Shown: positions 1 to 6,950, numbered from the stretch's first letter. The stretch: DNA of 8,534 nt from JANYHF01 sp031367715 (GCA_031367715.1 JANLQJ010000381.1:1-8534); one strand, 5' to 3'. Numbers and translations are program-made. The notes: generated by a model from the letters alone, not told the origin.

Positions 1-59
1 CCCAACGTGGCGAGCACCGGCCGTGCTATGTTGGGTCGCGCTGAAACGCTTGACCCAAC
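1..59 (-). terminator. Overlapping inverted repeats just after the substrate-binding protein gene (possible terminator or attenuator-like structure)
   Basis: GTTGGGTC at 30-37 pairs perfectly with GACCCAAC at 52-59, with GCG/CGC (38-40 and 47-49) extending the stem. The same GTTGGG (30-35) can instead pair with CCCAAC at 1-6, enclosing a second small hairpin AGCAC/GTGCT (13-17 and 23-27). The two large stems are mutually exclusive. The structure begins about 10 nt after the stop codon of the minus-strand gene, so a transcription end or processing signal is plausible. There is no U-tract after the stem, so a classical intrinsic terminator is not supported. It could also be a dispersed palindromic repeat; the window edge prevents seeing its full extent. 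Confidence 0.3.
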
Positions 60-68
60 CTACAAAAT

Positions 69-1163
69 TCACTTCGCCTGCAGAACCTCCGTCCACAGAT
101 CGGACATTTTCTTGTCCAGCGCCTCGCTGGGAGCCGGATACGGTTGCGAACGCTTCAGGAACTCTGGCTGCTCGGCAAAGCGCAGGATCTTCTTCTGATC
201 ATCCGTTAGCGTTGCTTTTGTATTCGACGGCATGCCCCAATAGCACGACGAGGTCGCCAGCCGCGCCTGGCCTTCCGGGCCGGTCACATACTGGATGAAC
301 TTAAGCGCCAGGTCCTTCTTGGTGCTCGCCGCGAACATCGCCAGCGACTGCGACCACAACACGCCGCCTTCGGCCGGAATGGTGAAGTCCAGCGCCGGAT
401 TGTCCTTGTGCAGACCGGCGGTCACAAACTCGCCGCCGCCCGACAAGATATCAACCTCGCCCGTCGCCAGCGCCGTCTGGCTGGCGACAATGTCGCCGAC
501 CAGTTTGGCATTCGCCTTCATGATCGCCAGCTTTTCCTTGATCGCTGGCAGGTCGGCCTCGGTCAGCTCGGACGTCTTCTTGCCCAAGCCGATGGCGACC
601 ATGCCGATCATCGGCAGGTAGTAGTCGTAAACCGCGACGCGCCCCTTGTATTTCGGGTCCCAGAGCACGGACATATGGCCCATGTCTTTGGGATCGACCT
701 TGGAGGAATTGAAGCTGATGGTGTTGTAACCGAATTTTTCCGTGATGCCGTAGCGCTTGCCGCCGATGATGGTGGCGCCGTCCATCTTCACCTCAGGGAA
801 CATATCGGCGAACGGCAACTTGTCTTCCGGCAGTGGCTCGAACAGCTTCTTGTCGACGCCACGGTGCACGTCGATGGAATCGATCACCATGACGTCCCAG
901 TCGCCCGGCTTGGACTGGTCGACGATGGCCAGACCCGCGCCGGTGCCCTCGAATTCCTTGACGTTGACTTTGACGTTGTTGGCGTCCTCGAAGGGTTTCA
1001 GCAGCGCGGGATCATTGTGATCGCACCAGATCAGCGCATTCAGCGTGTCGGCGGCGTTGGCGGTGCCAGCGCCAACGGCGGCGACCGCGGCGCCCAGCAG
1101 CAGGGTGCGCAGTAGTCCACGCCACGACGCTTGGCCGGCCGGCGCTGTTGTCTCAACGGTCAT
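69..1163 (-). CDS. Periplasmic ABC transporter substrate-binding protein, spermidine/putrescine (PotD/PotF) type
   Basis: A 364-residue secreted solute-binding protein, the usual length for this family. It should capture a small cationic solute in the periplasm and hand it to an ABC importer. A Sec signal peptide is visible: a short polar N-terminus, a hydrophobic run at about 19-36, and a likely cut after ANA at 35-37. The mature chain opens with NALIWCDHNDPALLKPFE, then the DWDVMVIDS stretch (88-96), GKRYGITEKFGYNT (135-148) and VLWDPKYKGRVAVYD (166-180). This order is typical of PotD-like SBP_bac_8 proteins, in which the target is bound between two lobes. I chose the ATG at 1163 because AGGAAGG (1172-1178) lies 8 nt upstream; the in-frame ATG at 1211 adds 16 polar residues before the signal peptide and has no better RBS. 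Permease and ATPase genes are not in view and may lie beyond position 1. The family call is firm; the substrate is inference, and other organic solutes are possible. Confidence 0.88.
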   Translation of the reverse strand: MTVETTAPAGQASWRGLLRTLLLGAAVAAVGAGTANAADTLNALIWCDHNDPALLKPFEDANNVKVNVKEFEGTGAGLAIVDQSKPGDWDVMVIDSIDVHRGVDKKLFEPLPEDKLPFADMFPEVKMDGATIIGGKRYGITEKFGYNTISFNSSKVDPKDMGHMSVLWDPKYKGRVAVYDYYLPMIGMVAIGLGKKTSELTEADLPAIKEKLAIMKANAKLVGDIVASQTALATGEVDILSGGGEFVTAGLHKDNPALDFTIPAEGGVLWSQSLAMFAASTKKDLALKFIQYVTGPEGQARLATSSCYWGMPSNTKATLTDDQKKILRFAEQPEFLKRSQPYPAPSEALDKKMSDLWTEVLQAK

Positions 1164-1352
1164 AGTGGCATCCTTCCTGATCTCTTTCGGCGTGCGTGCG
1201 ACGCGCGCCATGCCGCCAGCCTATGACCTGAGTATGGGGCGTGTCATCCAAATCTGTTATCGACGCCAAGCGCCGTAACCGCGCACTCGACCCGCCTCGC
1301 TAATACCGTTACTGTTGACTCCGCATTTGCCCTGCCGCCAAGGACGTTCCCC

Positions 1353-2180
1353 ATGCCCCTCCAGCTCGCCGTCTCCACCTGGTCCGTGCATCGCGAACTG
1401 GGGATCACGTACCAGCAAAGCCCGTCGGACTCCTCGGGTGGCATCGAGCCGACCTACGGGCCGGGCAAATTGAAACTCACCGCTTTGCCGGCCGAACTGG
1501 CGCGCCGCGACATCACCCGCGCCGAGGTCTGCCATTTTCATCTGGCCAACCGCGATCCTGCCTATCTCGCGACCATCCGCGAAGCCTTCGCCAAGTCCGG
1601 CGTCGTGATCCAGACCCTGCTCATCGACGATGGCGACATCACCCATCCGCAGAACCGCGCGCGGGACACGGCGTGGATCGCGACCTGGATTGAGGCGGCA
1701 GCTGCCTTGGGCGCCGAGAACGCCCGTGTCATCGCCGGCAAGAGCAAGCCCACCGCCGCAACCCTGGCCCTGTCGGTCGAGGGCTTGCGAACGCTCGGGC
1801 AGATCGGCCGCACGCATGGCGTCCGGATCGTGACGGAGAACTGGCTCGACATGACCCCTGGCCCGCGCGAAGTACACCACATTCTCGATGGGCTCGGGCC
1901 CGACGTCGGGTTCCTCGTCGATACCGGCAACTGGGATGGTCCGTCAAAATACGCCGACCTCACATCGATCTATGCCCGTGCCGAACTCAGCCACACCAAA
2001 TGCAGCTTTGGCGCCGACCGCACGATGGACCAGGAGGACTACCGTCTCTGTTTGGCCACAGCAATCGAAGCTGGCTATAGCGGGCCGCACACGCTGATCT
2101 TCGAGGGTGAGGGTGACGAGTGGCGCGGCGTGGACATGGAGCGCGATTTCGTGCTGGCGCACTATGCGGCGCGTGCCTGA
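1353..2180 (+). CDS. Sugar phosphate isomerase/epimerase family TIM-barrel protein
   Basis: A 275-residue cytoplasmic protein resembling the xylose isomerase-like / AP endonuclease 2 TIM-barrel superfamily. It begins with a barrel strand, LQLAVSTWSVH (3-13), which is typical of the group. Later strands end in likely metal or substrate ligands: E162 in VTENW, D190 in FLVDTGNWD, H214 and K216 in SHTKC, and E251 in LIFEGEGDEW. The E...D...H...E spacing fits the divalent-metal site of these isomerases. It should isomerise or epimerise a small sugar or polyol derivative, but the exact substrate cannot be read from sequence. The ATG at 1353 has AAGGA at 1340-1344, 8 nt upstream. It is divergent from the substrate-binding protein gene with a 189-bp shared upstream region, in which I saw no convincing -35/-10 pair. 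The pairing might hint at a common catabolic role, but that is weak inference. Confidence 0.85.
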   Translation: MPLQLAVSTWSVHRELGITYQQSPSDSSGGIEPTYGPGKLKLTALPAELARRDITRAEVCHFHLANRDPAYLATIREAFAKSGVVIQTLLIDDGDITHPQNRARDTAWIATWIEAAAALGAENARVIAGKSKPTAATLALSVEGLRTLGQIGRTHGVRIVTENWLDMTPGPREVHHILDGLGPDVGFLVDTGNWDGPSKYADLTSIYARAELSHTKCSFGADRTMDQEDYRLCLATAIEAGYSGPHTLIFEGEGDEWRGVDMERDFVLAHYAARA

Positions 2181-2189
2181 CCCGCCTCC

Positions 2190-2212
2190 GGGGAACGCGA
2201 GACCTCCCCTTT
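2190..2212 (+). terminator. Weak stem followed by TTT after the isomerase gene
   Basis: GGGGA (2190-2194) can pair with TCCCC (2205-2209) across a 10-nt loop and is followed by TTTA, starting about 10 nt after the isomerase stop codon. The stem is only 5 bp and the T-run is short, so this is a marginal terminator candidate for the plus-strand gene. Confidence 0.2.
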
Positions 2213-2253
2213 ACGACTAGCACTGGCGCGCGATCAAGATCGGATCGGAGCTG

Positions 2254-2280
2254 GTAAGAGCGGACCATAGCCGCTCCTAC
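2254..2280 (-). terminator. Stem-loop 12 nt downstream of the calcium-repeat protein gene (candidate operon terminator)
   Basis: On the minus strand GTAGGAGCGG (2280-2271) pairs with CCGCTCTTAC (2263-2254), giving a 10-bp stem with one G-U wobble and a 7-nt loop. It lies 12 nt after the stop codon of the last gene of the minus-strand ABC cluster. On the plus strand the same stem has an A-C mismatch, so it fits the minus transcript better. No U-run follows, so efficiency as an intrinsic terminator is uncertain. Confidence 0.35.
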
Positions 2281-2292
2281 CCATAGCCCTAT

Positions 2293-2943
2293 CTAGTCGG
2301 CAACTTCGGCGCCGCCCTTGTCCTTCTTGATTTCGATCTTGGCCGGCGTATATCCGGCGGCGGCAATTTCGATCGTGAGGCCTTTCTCATTCGGCGTCTT
2401 GTAAAGTGCCGAATTCGGGTTGGCCCGGAAACGATCGGTCGCCGCCGCGAAATCGACAGCGCCTTTGGGTTCGAAATGCAGGGTCACGACGCTCTTCTTG
2501 GGGATGACGACGCCCGAAAGTTTGCGATAGGTATTCTCGGTCGCGCCGGTCACGCTATCCTTCAATGTAACGAACAAATCGATTCCAGCAATGTCGGTGC
2601 CGGTCAGGTTTTGAACTTCAAGTTCCAAGTGATCATCGACGCCTTTTCGCGTCGCAGGGTCCTCATTATTCTCGACAATTGCGGACTTGATGGCGACGCC
2701 ACCCGGTTTGCCGGCCGGAGCGATCGGATCGGCCATTTCGACGGCCTTGGGATCGACCTTGTCGTTCAGACCATCGCCGTCAGTGTCCGCGACCATCGGA
2801 TCGGTGCCGAGCAGGGTCTCGGCCTTGTCGGGAACGCCGTCGCCGTCGGTGTCAACGCCAGCAGCGTGCGCCGGAATTGACATACCGAATGCGATCAGGA
2901 CAACCGACAGCGCGGCTAGTGAAAGGCTTGTCTTGTGGGTCAT
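2293..2943 (-). CDS. Exported protein with two thrombospondin type 3-like calcium-binding repeats and a beta-rich C-terminal domain
   Basis: A 216-residue protein of unknown exact role. A Sec signal peptide spans about 1-27 (hydrophobic 8-21, cut near AHA|AG), with no lipobox cysteine, so a soluble periplasmic location is likely. Immediately after it come two aspartate loops, DTDGDGVPD (31-39) and DTDGDGLND (53-61), the Ca2+-binding pattern of thrombospondin type 3 repeats. A proline-rich linker (about 70-82) follows, then a segment of alternating hydrophobics (about 83-207) suggesting an immunoglobulin-like beta sandwich. The ATG at 2943 has AAGGA 9 nt upstream (2953-2957). The in-frame ATG at 2949 overlaps the preceding stop (TGATG) but lies only 3 nt from that Shine-Dalgarno; ATG 3030 adds a Pro/Arg-rich tail inside the previous gene. 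It is the last gene behind the ABC-2 exporter and is probably translationally coupled to it. A role as periplasmic partner of the exporter is inference. Confidence 0.8.
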   Translation of the reverse strand: MTHKTSLSLAALSVVLIAFGMSIPAHAAGVDTDGDGVPDKAETLLGTDPMVADTDGDGLNDKVDPKAVEMADPIAPAGKPGGVAIKSAIVENNEDPATRKGVDDHLELEVQNLTGTDIAGIDLFVTLKDSVTGATENTYRKLSGVVIPKKSVVTLHFEPKGAVDFAAATDRFRANPNSALYKTPNEKGLTIEIAAAGYTPAKIEIKKDKGGAEVAD

Positions 2944-2948
2944 GAGCA

Positions 2949-3932
2949 TCAGTCCTTGGTGAGACGCGTGAAGTCCAGGCGGCGGAACAAGAGGAGAGAC
3001 AGGAGTGCAGCCAGTCCGCCTGCGAGCCACACAAAGTCACTCCAACGGTCCGCCATGACAGCGCCAATCGACTGGCCGTAGTAGGTTTCCTTGATGCCCG
3101 TGAGGGCAAAACTCCAGCGCTCGAAGTGTTTTGCGGGAGACGCCTGCTCGATGCCGTCGCGGATGGTTTCGTAAGTCTTGAAAGTGGCCAGGATCGCTCT
3201 CTCGTCCGGCTTGGCAATACCAAGTGTACGGAACACACCACCGGCCACTTGATTGTCCGGATCGAGCGTGTCGCCAATCTGTGGAGCGATGAGCACGAGC
3301 GCGAGCCAGATCGCGAAAGCGGCCAGCAGCGCATTCGGCAGCAGCCGCATCGACAGTGACAAAAGCAGCCCCAAGACAAAGAAGATCGTGATGTAGATGA
3401 CGGCGGCGATGTCGATGATCAGTAATCGCAGCATTTCATCCAACGTCAGGCCCACGCCGCCGATCAGCATAATGCCGACTGCGCCGAGCGCGAAGGTGGC
3501 CGTCAACACAATGGTGATCAACGCGAGATTGCCCAACACCTTGCCACAGATAAACATCGTCTGGGTCAATGGACGGGTCAGGATCAACGCCAGCGTGTTG
3601 CGGCCACGCTCGCTGGCTGCGGCCCGGTAGCCCAGCACGATGCCGAGTACGGCGCCGATGATCTCGATGTATTCGATGAAGCCGCGCAGCAGCTTCAGCG
3701 GCACGAAAGCGGGCGGCGGGATGGAAGCAGCCGACTTTCCCAGTTCAATAAGCTGCGCCTTGGCCTCATTGTAGGTGAGAACTTCGTCGTGAAGGGCAAT
3801 AGCTGAAACGACCAGCGCGACCAAGCCGGCCAGGAACATGAAGCCCGTCATCACCAACAGCAGCGAGGTGCGCCGCGCGTCGGAGACTTCCTTGCCGGCG
3901 ATAGTGCTGGTGGCAACCCAACCACTAGTCAT
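2949..3932 (-). CDS. ABC-2 type transporter permease subunit (NosY/COG1277-like), second of two
   Basis: A 327-residue inner-membrane permease. Hydrophobic segments lie at about 24-47, 90-103, 130-158, 168-193, 199-218 and 299-316, giving about six helices, as usual for ABC-2 permeases. The stretch ASERGRNTLALILTRPLTQ (106-124), before the third helix, is the characteristic coupling region (E-x-G-x-x-x-LxLxRP) of the COG1277/NosY group. A large hydrophilic segment (about 219-298) sits before the last helix, probably periplasmic, and is unlike the other permease. I chose ATG 3932 because AAGGAG (3941-3946) lies 8 nt upstream; ATG 3953 would leave that site inside the gene. Its start overlaps the end of the upstream permease by 8 nt (ATGACTAG), indicating translational coupling. 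It probably pairs with the neighbouring permease as a heterodimer served by the upstream ATPase. Substrate unknown. Confidence 0.85.
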   Translation of the reverse strand: MTSGWVATSTIAGKEVSDARRTSLLLVMTGFMFLAGLVALVVSAIALHDEVLTYNEAKAQLIELGKSAASIPPPAFVPLKLLRGFIEYIEIIGAVLGIVLGYRAAASERGRNTLALILTRPLTQTMFICGKVLGNLALITIVLTATFALGAVGIMLIGGVGLTLDEMLRLLIIDIAAVIYITIFFVLGLLLSLSMRLLPNALLAAFAIWLALVLIAPQIGDTLDPDNQVAGGVFRTLGIAKPDERAILATFKTYETIRDGIEQASPAKHFERWSFALTGIKETYYGQSIGAVMADRWSDFVWLAGGLAALLSLLLFRRLDFTRLTKD

Positions 3933-4896
3933 TGTAGTCACTCCTTGAGGCATCGAAGTGGCGCACTGCCCTGAGGATACCGAAGGCGACCAGCAGTATG
4001 ACGGCGACGTAAATGGCGACGCCTGACAACATGGATCGAACCACGTGGCCGCCCGGCGTGAAGCCGAGGATGGTGGCCGAGAGCGAGCGGTAGATGTCCA
4101 TGAGCGAGAACGGTCCGAGGATCATGCTGGTGATGTCAAAGAACGATCCGGTCGTCGGGACAAGCGTCGCCTTGATCGGATTAAGCGCGTTCATCGGATT
4201 GGTGTTGCTGGTCAGCTGTGGCAGGATGAATGTCATGGCCAGCCAGATCGTTACCGGGATCAGCAGCGCCATGGATTCCGAACGCGAGACGGTAGCGAAA
4301 TACATGCCAATCAACCCGAACGCGATCAGACACAGGGCAGACACGCCATAAAAGGCTATGAGACTGCGCCAGTCGGCAATGTTGAGAGCCTGTCCCGGCA
4401 GCAGCAACATGGTGAGCGCGTTCACCACGGCCGCAAACGCCAGCAAGCCGACCACTGAAATGATCAGCGCAAGCATCTTGCCCAGAGCATAGGACGTCCG
4501 GCTGACCGGGCGGCTGGCAATCAGGGGAAACACGCCGGATTTGCGGTCGGCGCCGATCAGCTGTGTCCCAAGCACGATAGCCGCGAGTGCGCCAAGCAGC
4601 GACACATAGGTGGTCATGTTGCGTAAGTCCGACAGCGGCGACACTTCGGATGCCGGATTGACCGGTATGGCTTTGCCAAGCGCCTTCAGCACCGGGACGG
4701 CCTTCTGAAAAATGCCATCGAGCGTGTGCGTGGCGGACCAACCGAGATAGGCCGACACCAACACCATGGCCAAGAACATGGCGGTCAACCACACCACGCT
4801 GCGATCGCGGACAGCGACTCGGAGCGCGGCGGCAGCAACGAGCCAGGCATTGCTGGTTGGAACCACCGGAGCGATTGAAGCTGAGATGCTTGTCAT
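3925..4896 (-). CDS. ABC-2 type transporter permease subunit, first of two
   Basis: A 323-residue inner-membrane protein. Likely helices are at about 35-53, 97-115, 139-166, 178-202, 208-226 and 293-311. The motif DRKSGVFPLIASRPVSRTSYALGKM (117-141) is the coupling-helix region typical of ABC-2 permeases and parallels the motif in the next gene. Between helices 1 and 2 is a polar segment (about 54-96), probably periplasmic. The ATG at 4896 follows the ATPase stop after a single base (TGA-C-ATG), with GAGG at 4903-4906 about 6 nt upstream. Longer in-frame starts run back into the ATPase gene and encode Arg/Ser-rich sequence, so I rejected them. Two different permeases with one ATPase imply a heterodimeric exporter. 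The two permeases are only distantly alike, so they are an old duplication or independent family members. Transported substrate is not evident. Confidence 0.85.
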   Translation of the reverse strand: MTSISASIAPVVPTSNAWLVAAAALRVAVRDRSVVWLTAMFLAMVLVSAYLGWSATHTLDGIFQKAVPVLKALGKAIPVNPASEVSPLSDLRNMTTYVSLLGALAAIVLGTQLIGADRKSGVFPLIASRPVSRTSYALGKMLALIISVVGLLAFAAVVNALTMLLLPGQALNIADWRSLIAFYGVSALCLIAFGLIGMYFATVSRSESMALLIPVTIWLAMTFILPQLTSNTNPMNALNPIKATLVPTTGSFFDITSMILGPFSLMDIYRSLSATILGFTPGGHVVRSMLSGVAIYVAVILLVAFGILRAVRHFDASRSDYND

Positions 4897-4897
4897 G

Positions 4898-5632
4898 TCA
4901 GGCCTCGACTTTCGGCGTGACGGACAGATAGAGCTGCTCCAGCGCCGTATCGTCGCCAAACTTGGCCAACACGCCCTTCAGCGTATCGTGGAACACCAGC
5001 TTGCCCTGGTTGAGCACAGCGATCGAGGTGCAGGTCTTGGATACCTCGCTGATCAGATGCGTGTTCATGAAGATGGTTGTGCCGTACTGCTTGTTCAGTC
5101 GGACGATCAGATCACGCAGCGTCTTGATGCCGAGCGGATCGAGGCCCGAAGTCGGCTCATCGAGAAAGAGCACATCGGGCCGGTGCAGCATGGCCTGGGC
5201 AAGACCGATGCGTTGGCGCTGGCCCTTCGATAGGGTGCCGACACGTTTGTCCGCCAAGGCCTCGCATTCAAGGAAACCGAGCGTCTCGTGGATGCGCGCG
5301 GCCGGATCGGCGACGCCCGAGAGCTTGGCGAAATAGGTGAGATTTGCGGTGGCACTGAGGCCGTCATAGAGGCGGACATTCTCGGGCACATAACCCAGCC
5401 GGCGCCGCGCCGCCATGCCATCGGTTACGACATCATGCCCGCAAACCGTGGCCGAGCCCGAGGTCGGCTTCAGCAGCGTGGTCAGGATGTTCAGCGTGGT
5501 GGTCTTGCCGGCGCCGTTATGGCCAAGGAAGCCGAACACCTCGCCCGCCTCGACATCGAGCGTCAGATCATCGAGCGCGACGTGATCGCCGTAGCGCTTG
5601 GTCAGGTTTTTTATGGCAATCACGGCGGACAT
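4898..5632 (-). CDS. ABC transporter ATP-binding protein (NosF/NatA-like, ABC-2 exporter type)
   Basis: A 244-residue cytoplasmic ATPase that should power the two permeases encoded directly downstream. All core motifs are present: Walker A GHNGAGKTT (37-45), signature LSKGQRQR (134-141), Walker B VLFLDEP (154-160), D-loop SGLDP (162-166) and the switch histidine H192. The Q-loop position reads YVPEN (81-85), with Glu84 where many family members carry Gln. This is a common variant in exporters of this class and not a defect. The ATG at 5632 has GGAG (5642-5645) about 9 nt upstream; the GTG at 5647 would place that GGAG inside the coding region. It ends one base before the first permease start. 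A 53-bp gap separates it from the COG4705-like gene upstream, with no clear terminator, so read-through from that unit is possible. Substrate unknown. Confidence 0.92.
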   Translation of the reverse strand: MSAVIAIKNLTKRYGDHVALDDLTLDVEAGEVFGFLGHNGAGKTTTLNILTTLLKPTSGSATVCGHDVVTDGMAARRRLGYVPENVRLYDGLSATANLTYFAKLSGVADPAARIHETLGFLECEALADKRVGTLSKGQRQRIGLAQAMLHRPDVLFLDEPTSGLDPLGIKTLRDLIVRLNKQYGTTIFMNTHLISEVSKTCTSIAVLNQGKLVFHDTLKGVLAKFGDDTALEQLYLSVTPKVEA

Positions 5633-5685
5633 GCTTTGGCGCTCCACAAGACTTCGCGACGGTTTGCTGAGTTTGGATCCTGAGG

Positions 5686-6477
5686 TCAGGCGCCCTGGCC
5701 TACGGGCGCTACTTCCTCACCGCTGCGTGTCAGCGTCATGTAGATGACGATGGCGGCGATGGCGCCAAGGAAGATGTAGCTGGTGTAGATGGTGCCGAAG
5801 CCGATACCGCCGTATTTTGGCCCTTGCGACAGCAGATCGCCAAAGCAAGCCCCGAGCGGACGGGTGAGGATGTAGGCGAGCCAGAAGGCAAGGATGCCGT
5901 TCATCCAGCCGGCGTAGTAGGCAGCTGCGATCAGGGCGATGACGGCACCGAATGCCAACCCGGTGTAGAGGAAGCCGAGGCCAATGAGTTCAGCACCCAG
6001 GTCGCCAGCTGCGGTTCCGAGCGCAAAAGTAAAGAGGATGGTAAGCCAGTAGAAAATTTCACGTTTCGTCGTATGGATGGTATGGATCGACAGTGTACGC
6101 TCCGATGCGTACCAGGCAGCGAACGTGGCGGCCAGAGCGGCCGAGAAGATGATGGTCGTGGTCCACAGGCTGACGCCGTAATTGTCGACGAGATTGTCGG
6201 TGACGAGCGTGCCGACGACGCTGATGAGCACCACCGCGAGCCAATAGGCCCAGGGCACATAGCGCCTTTGTGCGAATTGAATGGCGATGGCAACAATCAA
6301 GCATCCCGCCAAAATCCAGGATGTGGTCGACAGACCCAATCCCAAATCGAGGTTCATGTAGTCGGCGGCAGTTTCGCCGACGGTGACCGCCATCAGCTTG
6401 ATCAGCCAGAAATCGGCGGTCACCTGAGGTACGCGGTTGTAACCAGTTTCAGCTCTTCCGAGCGCGAATGCAGTCAT
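5686..6477 (-). CDS. COG4705-like multi-pass membrane protein with four internal repeats
   Basis: A 263-residue inner-membrane protein with about eight hydrophobic segments, resembling the uncharacterised COG4705 family. The N-terminal PQVTADFWLIKLMAVTVGET stretch (17-36) is typical of that family. Four copies of W-x9-G-x4-D occur: W24/G34/D39, W79/G89/D94, W144/G154/D159 and W199/G209/D214. Copies 1 to 3 and 2 to 4 are each exactly 120 residues apart, so the protein is a duplicated four-helix unit, itself built from a two-helix repeat. Each repeat places an aspartate in or next to a membrane segment, suggesting an ion or proton path, but the function is unknown. The ATG at 6477 has CGGAG (6486-6490) 8 nt upstream. 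It starts 42 nt after the small exported protein gene, so the two are probably co-transcribed. Family assignment is from memory of sequence style; no search was possible. Confidence 0.75.
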   Translation of the reverse strand: MTAFALGRAETGYNRVPQVTADFWLIKLMAVTVGETAADYMNLDLGLGLSTTSWILAGCLIVAIAIQFAQRRYVPWAYWLAVVLISVVGTLVTDNLVDNYGVSLWTTTIIFSAALAATFAAWYASERTLSIHTIHTTKREIFYWLTILFTFALGTAAGDLGAELIGLGFLYTGLAFGAVIALIAAAYYAGWMNGILAFWLAYILTRPLGACFGDLLSQGPKYGGIGFGTIYTSYIFLGAIAAIVIYMTLTRSGEEVAPVGQGA

Positions 6478-6519
6478 GACGATTTCTCCGGTCGGAAGAG
6501 CTGTTGTCAGGTGTGGAAG

Positions 6520-6795
6520 CTACTGCTTGACGCCCATGACCTTCATGGCATCGGCAAAGAACGCATTGGCGCCGGCATCGTCATCGGCCTTGCAACGTTC
6601 AATTCCCTGTTTCTCAAGGTCGGTGACCTTGGTGGTGTCAGCGGGCGACAGCTTGGCGGTCTTGAAGGCTGCCTTCTCGGCTTTCATCGAGTCTTCGCAC
6701 GGAGGCACTACTGCGGTTGCGGCAAAGGCAACCGTCGGCAGAACGCTGGCAACGGCGAAAACGGAAAGGACAGTGGCGAGGATAAATTTGCTCAC
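6520..6795 (-). CDS. Small exported protein of unknown function (GTG start)
   Basis: A 91-residue protein that I do not recognise. It has a clear Sec signal peptide (MSKFILATV onwards, hydrophobic 4-25, likely cut after AFA at 23-25). The mature form of about 65 residues is charged and probably helical. It carries only two cysteines, C33 and C68, which could form a disulfide in the periplasm. There is no membrane segment after the signal. The GTG at 6795 is supported by AAGGAG (6804-6809) 8 nt upstream and by the signal peptide starting exactly there. The in-frame ATG at 6846 adds 17 polar residues and buries that RBS. It sits between the histidine kinase gene and the COG4705-like gene, so it is a candidate periplasmic accessory or sensor partner of the kinase, or a regulated stress protein. 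That role is inference. Confidence 0.72.
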   Translation of the reverse strand: MSKFILATVLSVFAVASVLPTVAFAATAVVPPCEDSMKAEKAAFKTAKLSPADTTKVTDLEKQGIERCKADDDAGANAFFADAMKVMGVKQ

Positions 6796-6803
6796 GATCA
6801 AAA

Positions 6804-6809
6804 CTCCTT
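6804..6809 (-). promoter_or_regulatory. Shine-Dalgarno AAGGAG that fixes a GTG start
   Basis: AAGGAG on the minus strand lies 8 nt before the GTG at 6795. It is the best ribosome-binding site in the vicinity and decides the GTG start over the upstream in-frame ATG at 6846. Confidence 0.7.
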
Positions 6810-6918
6810 CGAGTTGGTTTGGTTGTTTGAACGGAACAGAGATCAACAGGCATCCTTGGAGCAGACTGGAATGGCATGTTGGACCCCGTCCCGTCAGGCA
6901 CTTGCCAATGCGACTTAC

Positions 6919-6944
6919 GTCACATGACTGACACGACCATGACA
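6919..6944. promoter_or_regulatory. Cluster of TGAC/GTCA half-sites upstream of the small exported protein gene
   Basis: TGACA occurs at 6929-6933 and 6940-6944 (11-bp period, one helical turn). Beside it is an inverted pair GTCA-CA-TGAC at 6919-6928. This dense set lies in the 168-bp gap that must contain any promoter for the small exported gene. It resembles a regulator-binding region, but the motif is short and could be chance. Confidence 0.3.
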
Positions 6945-6950
6945 GCCGAA

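Noticed and set aside
408..1115. A 235-codon open frame on the plus strand
   Set aside because: It is antisense to the substrate-binding protein gene, which has a signal peptide and family motifs. The Asp/His/Val-rich composition is typical of a reverse-strand shadow.
1161..1211. Longer start for the substrate-binding protein (ATG 1211)
   Set aside because: The extra residues are polar and precede a signal peptide. The strong AGGAAGG site is placed correctly for ATG 1163.
1315..1343. TTGACT (1315-1320) as a -35 element for the isomerase gene
   Set aside because: The matching -10 position falls on the ribosome-binding site with no TATAAT-like sequence, leaving no room for a leader.
1257..1880. 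A 207-codon open frame on the minus strand
   Set aside because: It is antisense to the TIM-barrel gene, crosses its start region, and has no recognisable domain.
2944..3030. Longer start for the calcium-repeat protein (ATG 3030)
   Set aside because: It would lie inside the upstream permease gene and put an Arg/Pro-rich stretch before the signal peptide; ATG 2943 has a well-spaced AAGGA.
5081..5632. Glu in place of Gln in the ATPase Q-loop as a sign of a defective ATPase
   Set aside because: The YVPE form is common among ABC-2 exporter ATPases, and all other catalytic motifs are intact.
5824..6927. A 367-codon open frame on the plus strand
   Set aside because: It lies antisense to the COG4705-like and small exported genes, is highly polar with Gly/Glu/Asp/His-rich composition, has no recognisable domain, and arises from GC-rich codon bias on the opposite strand.
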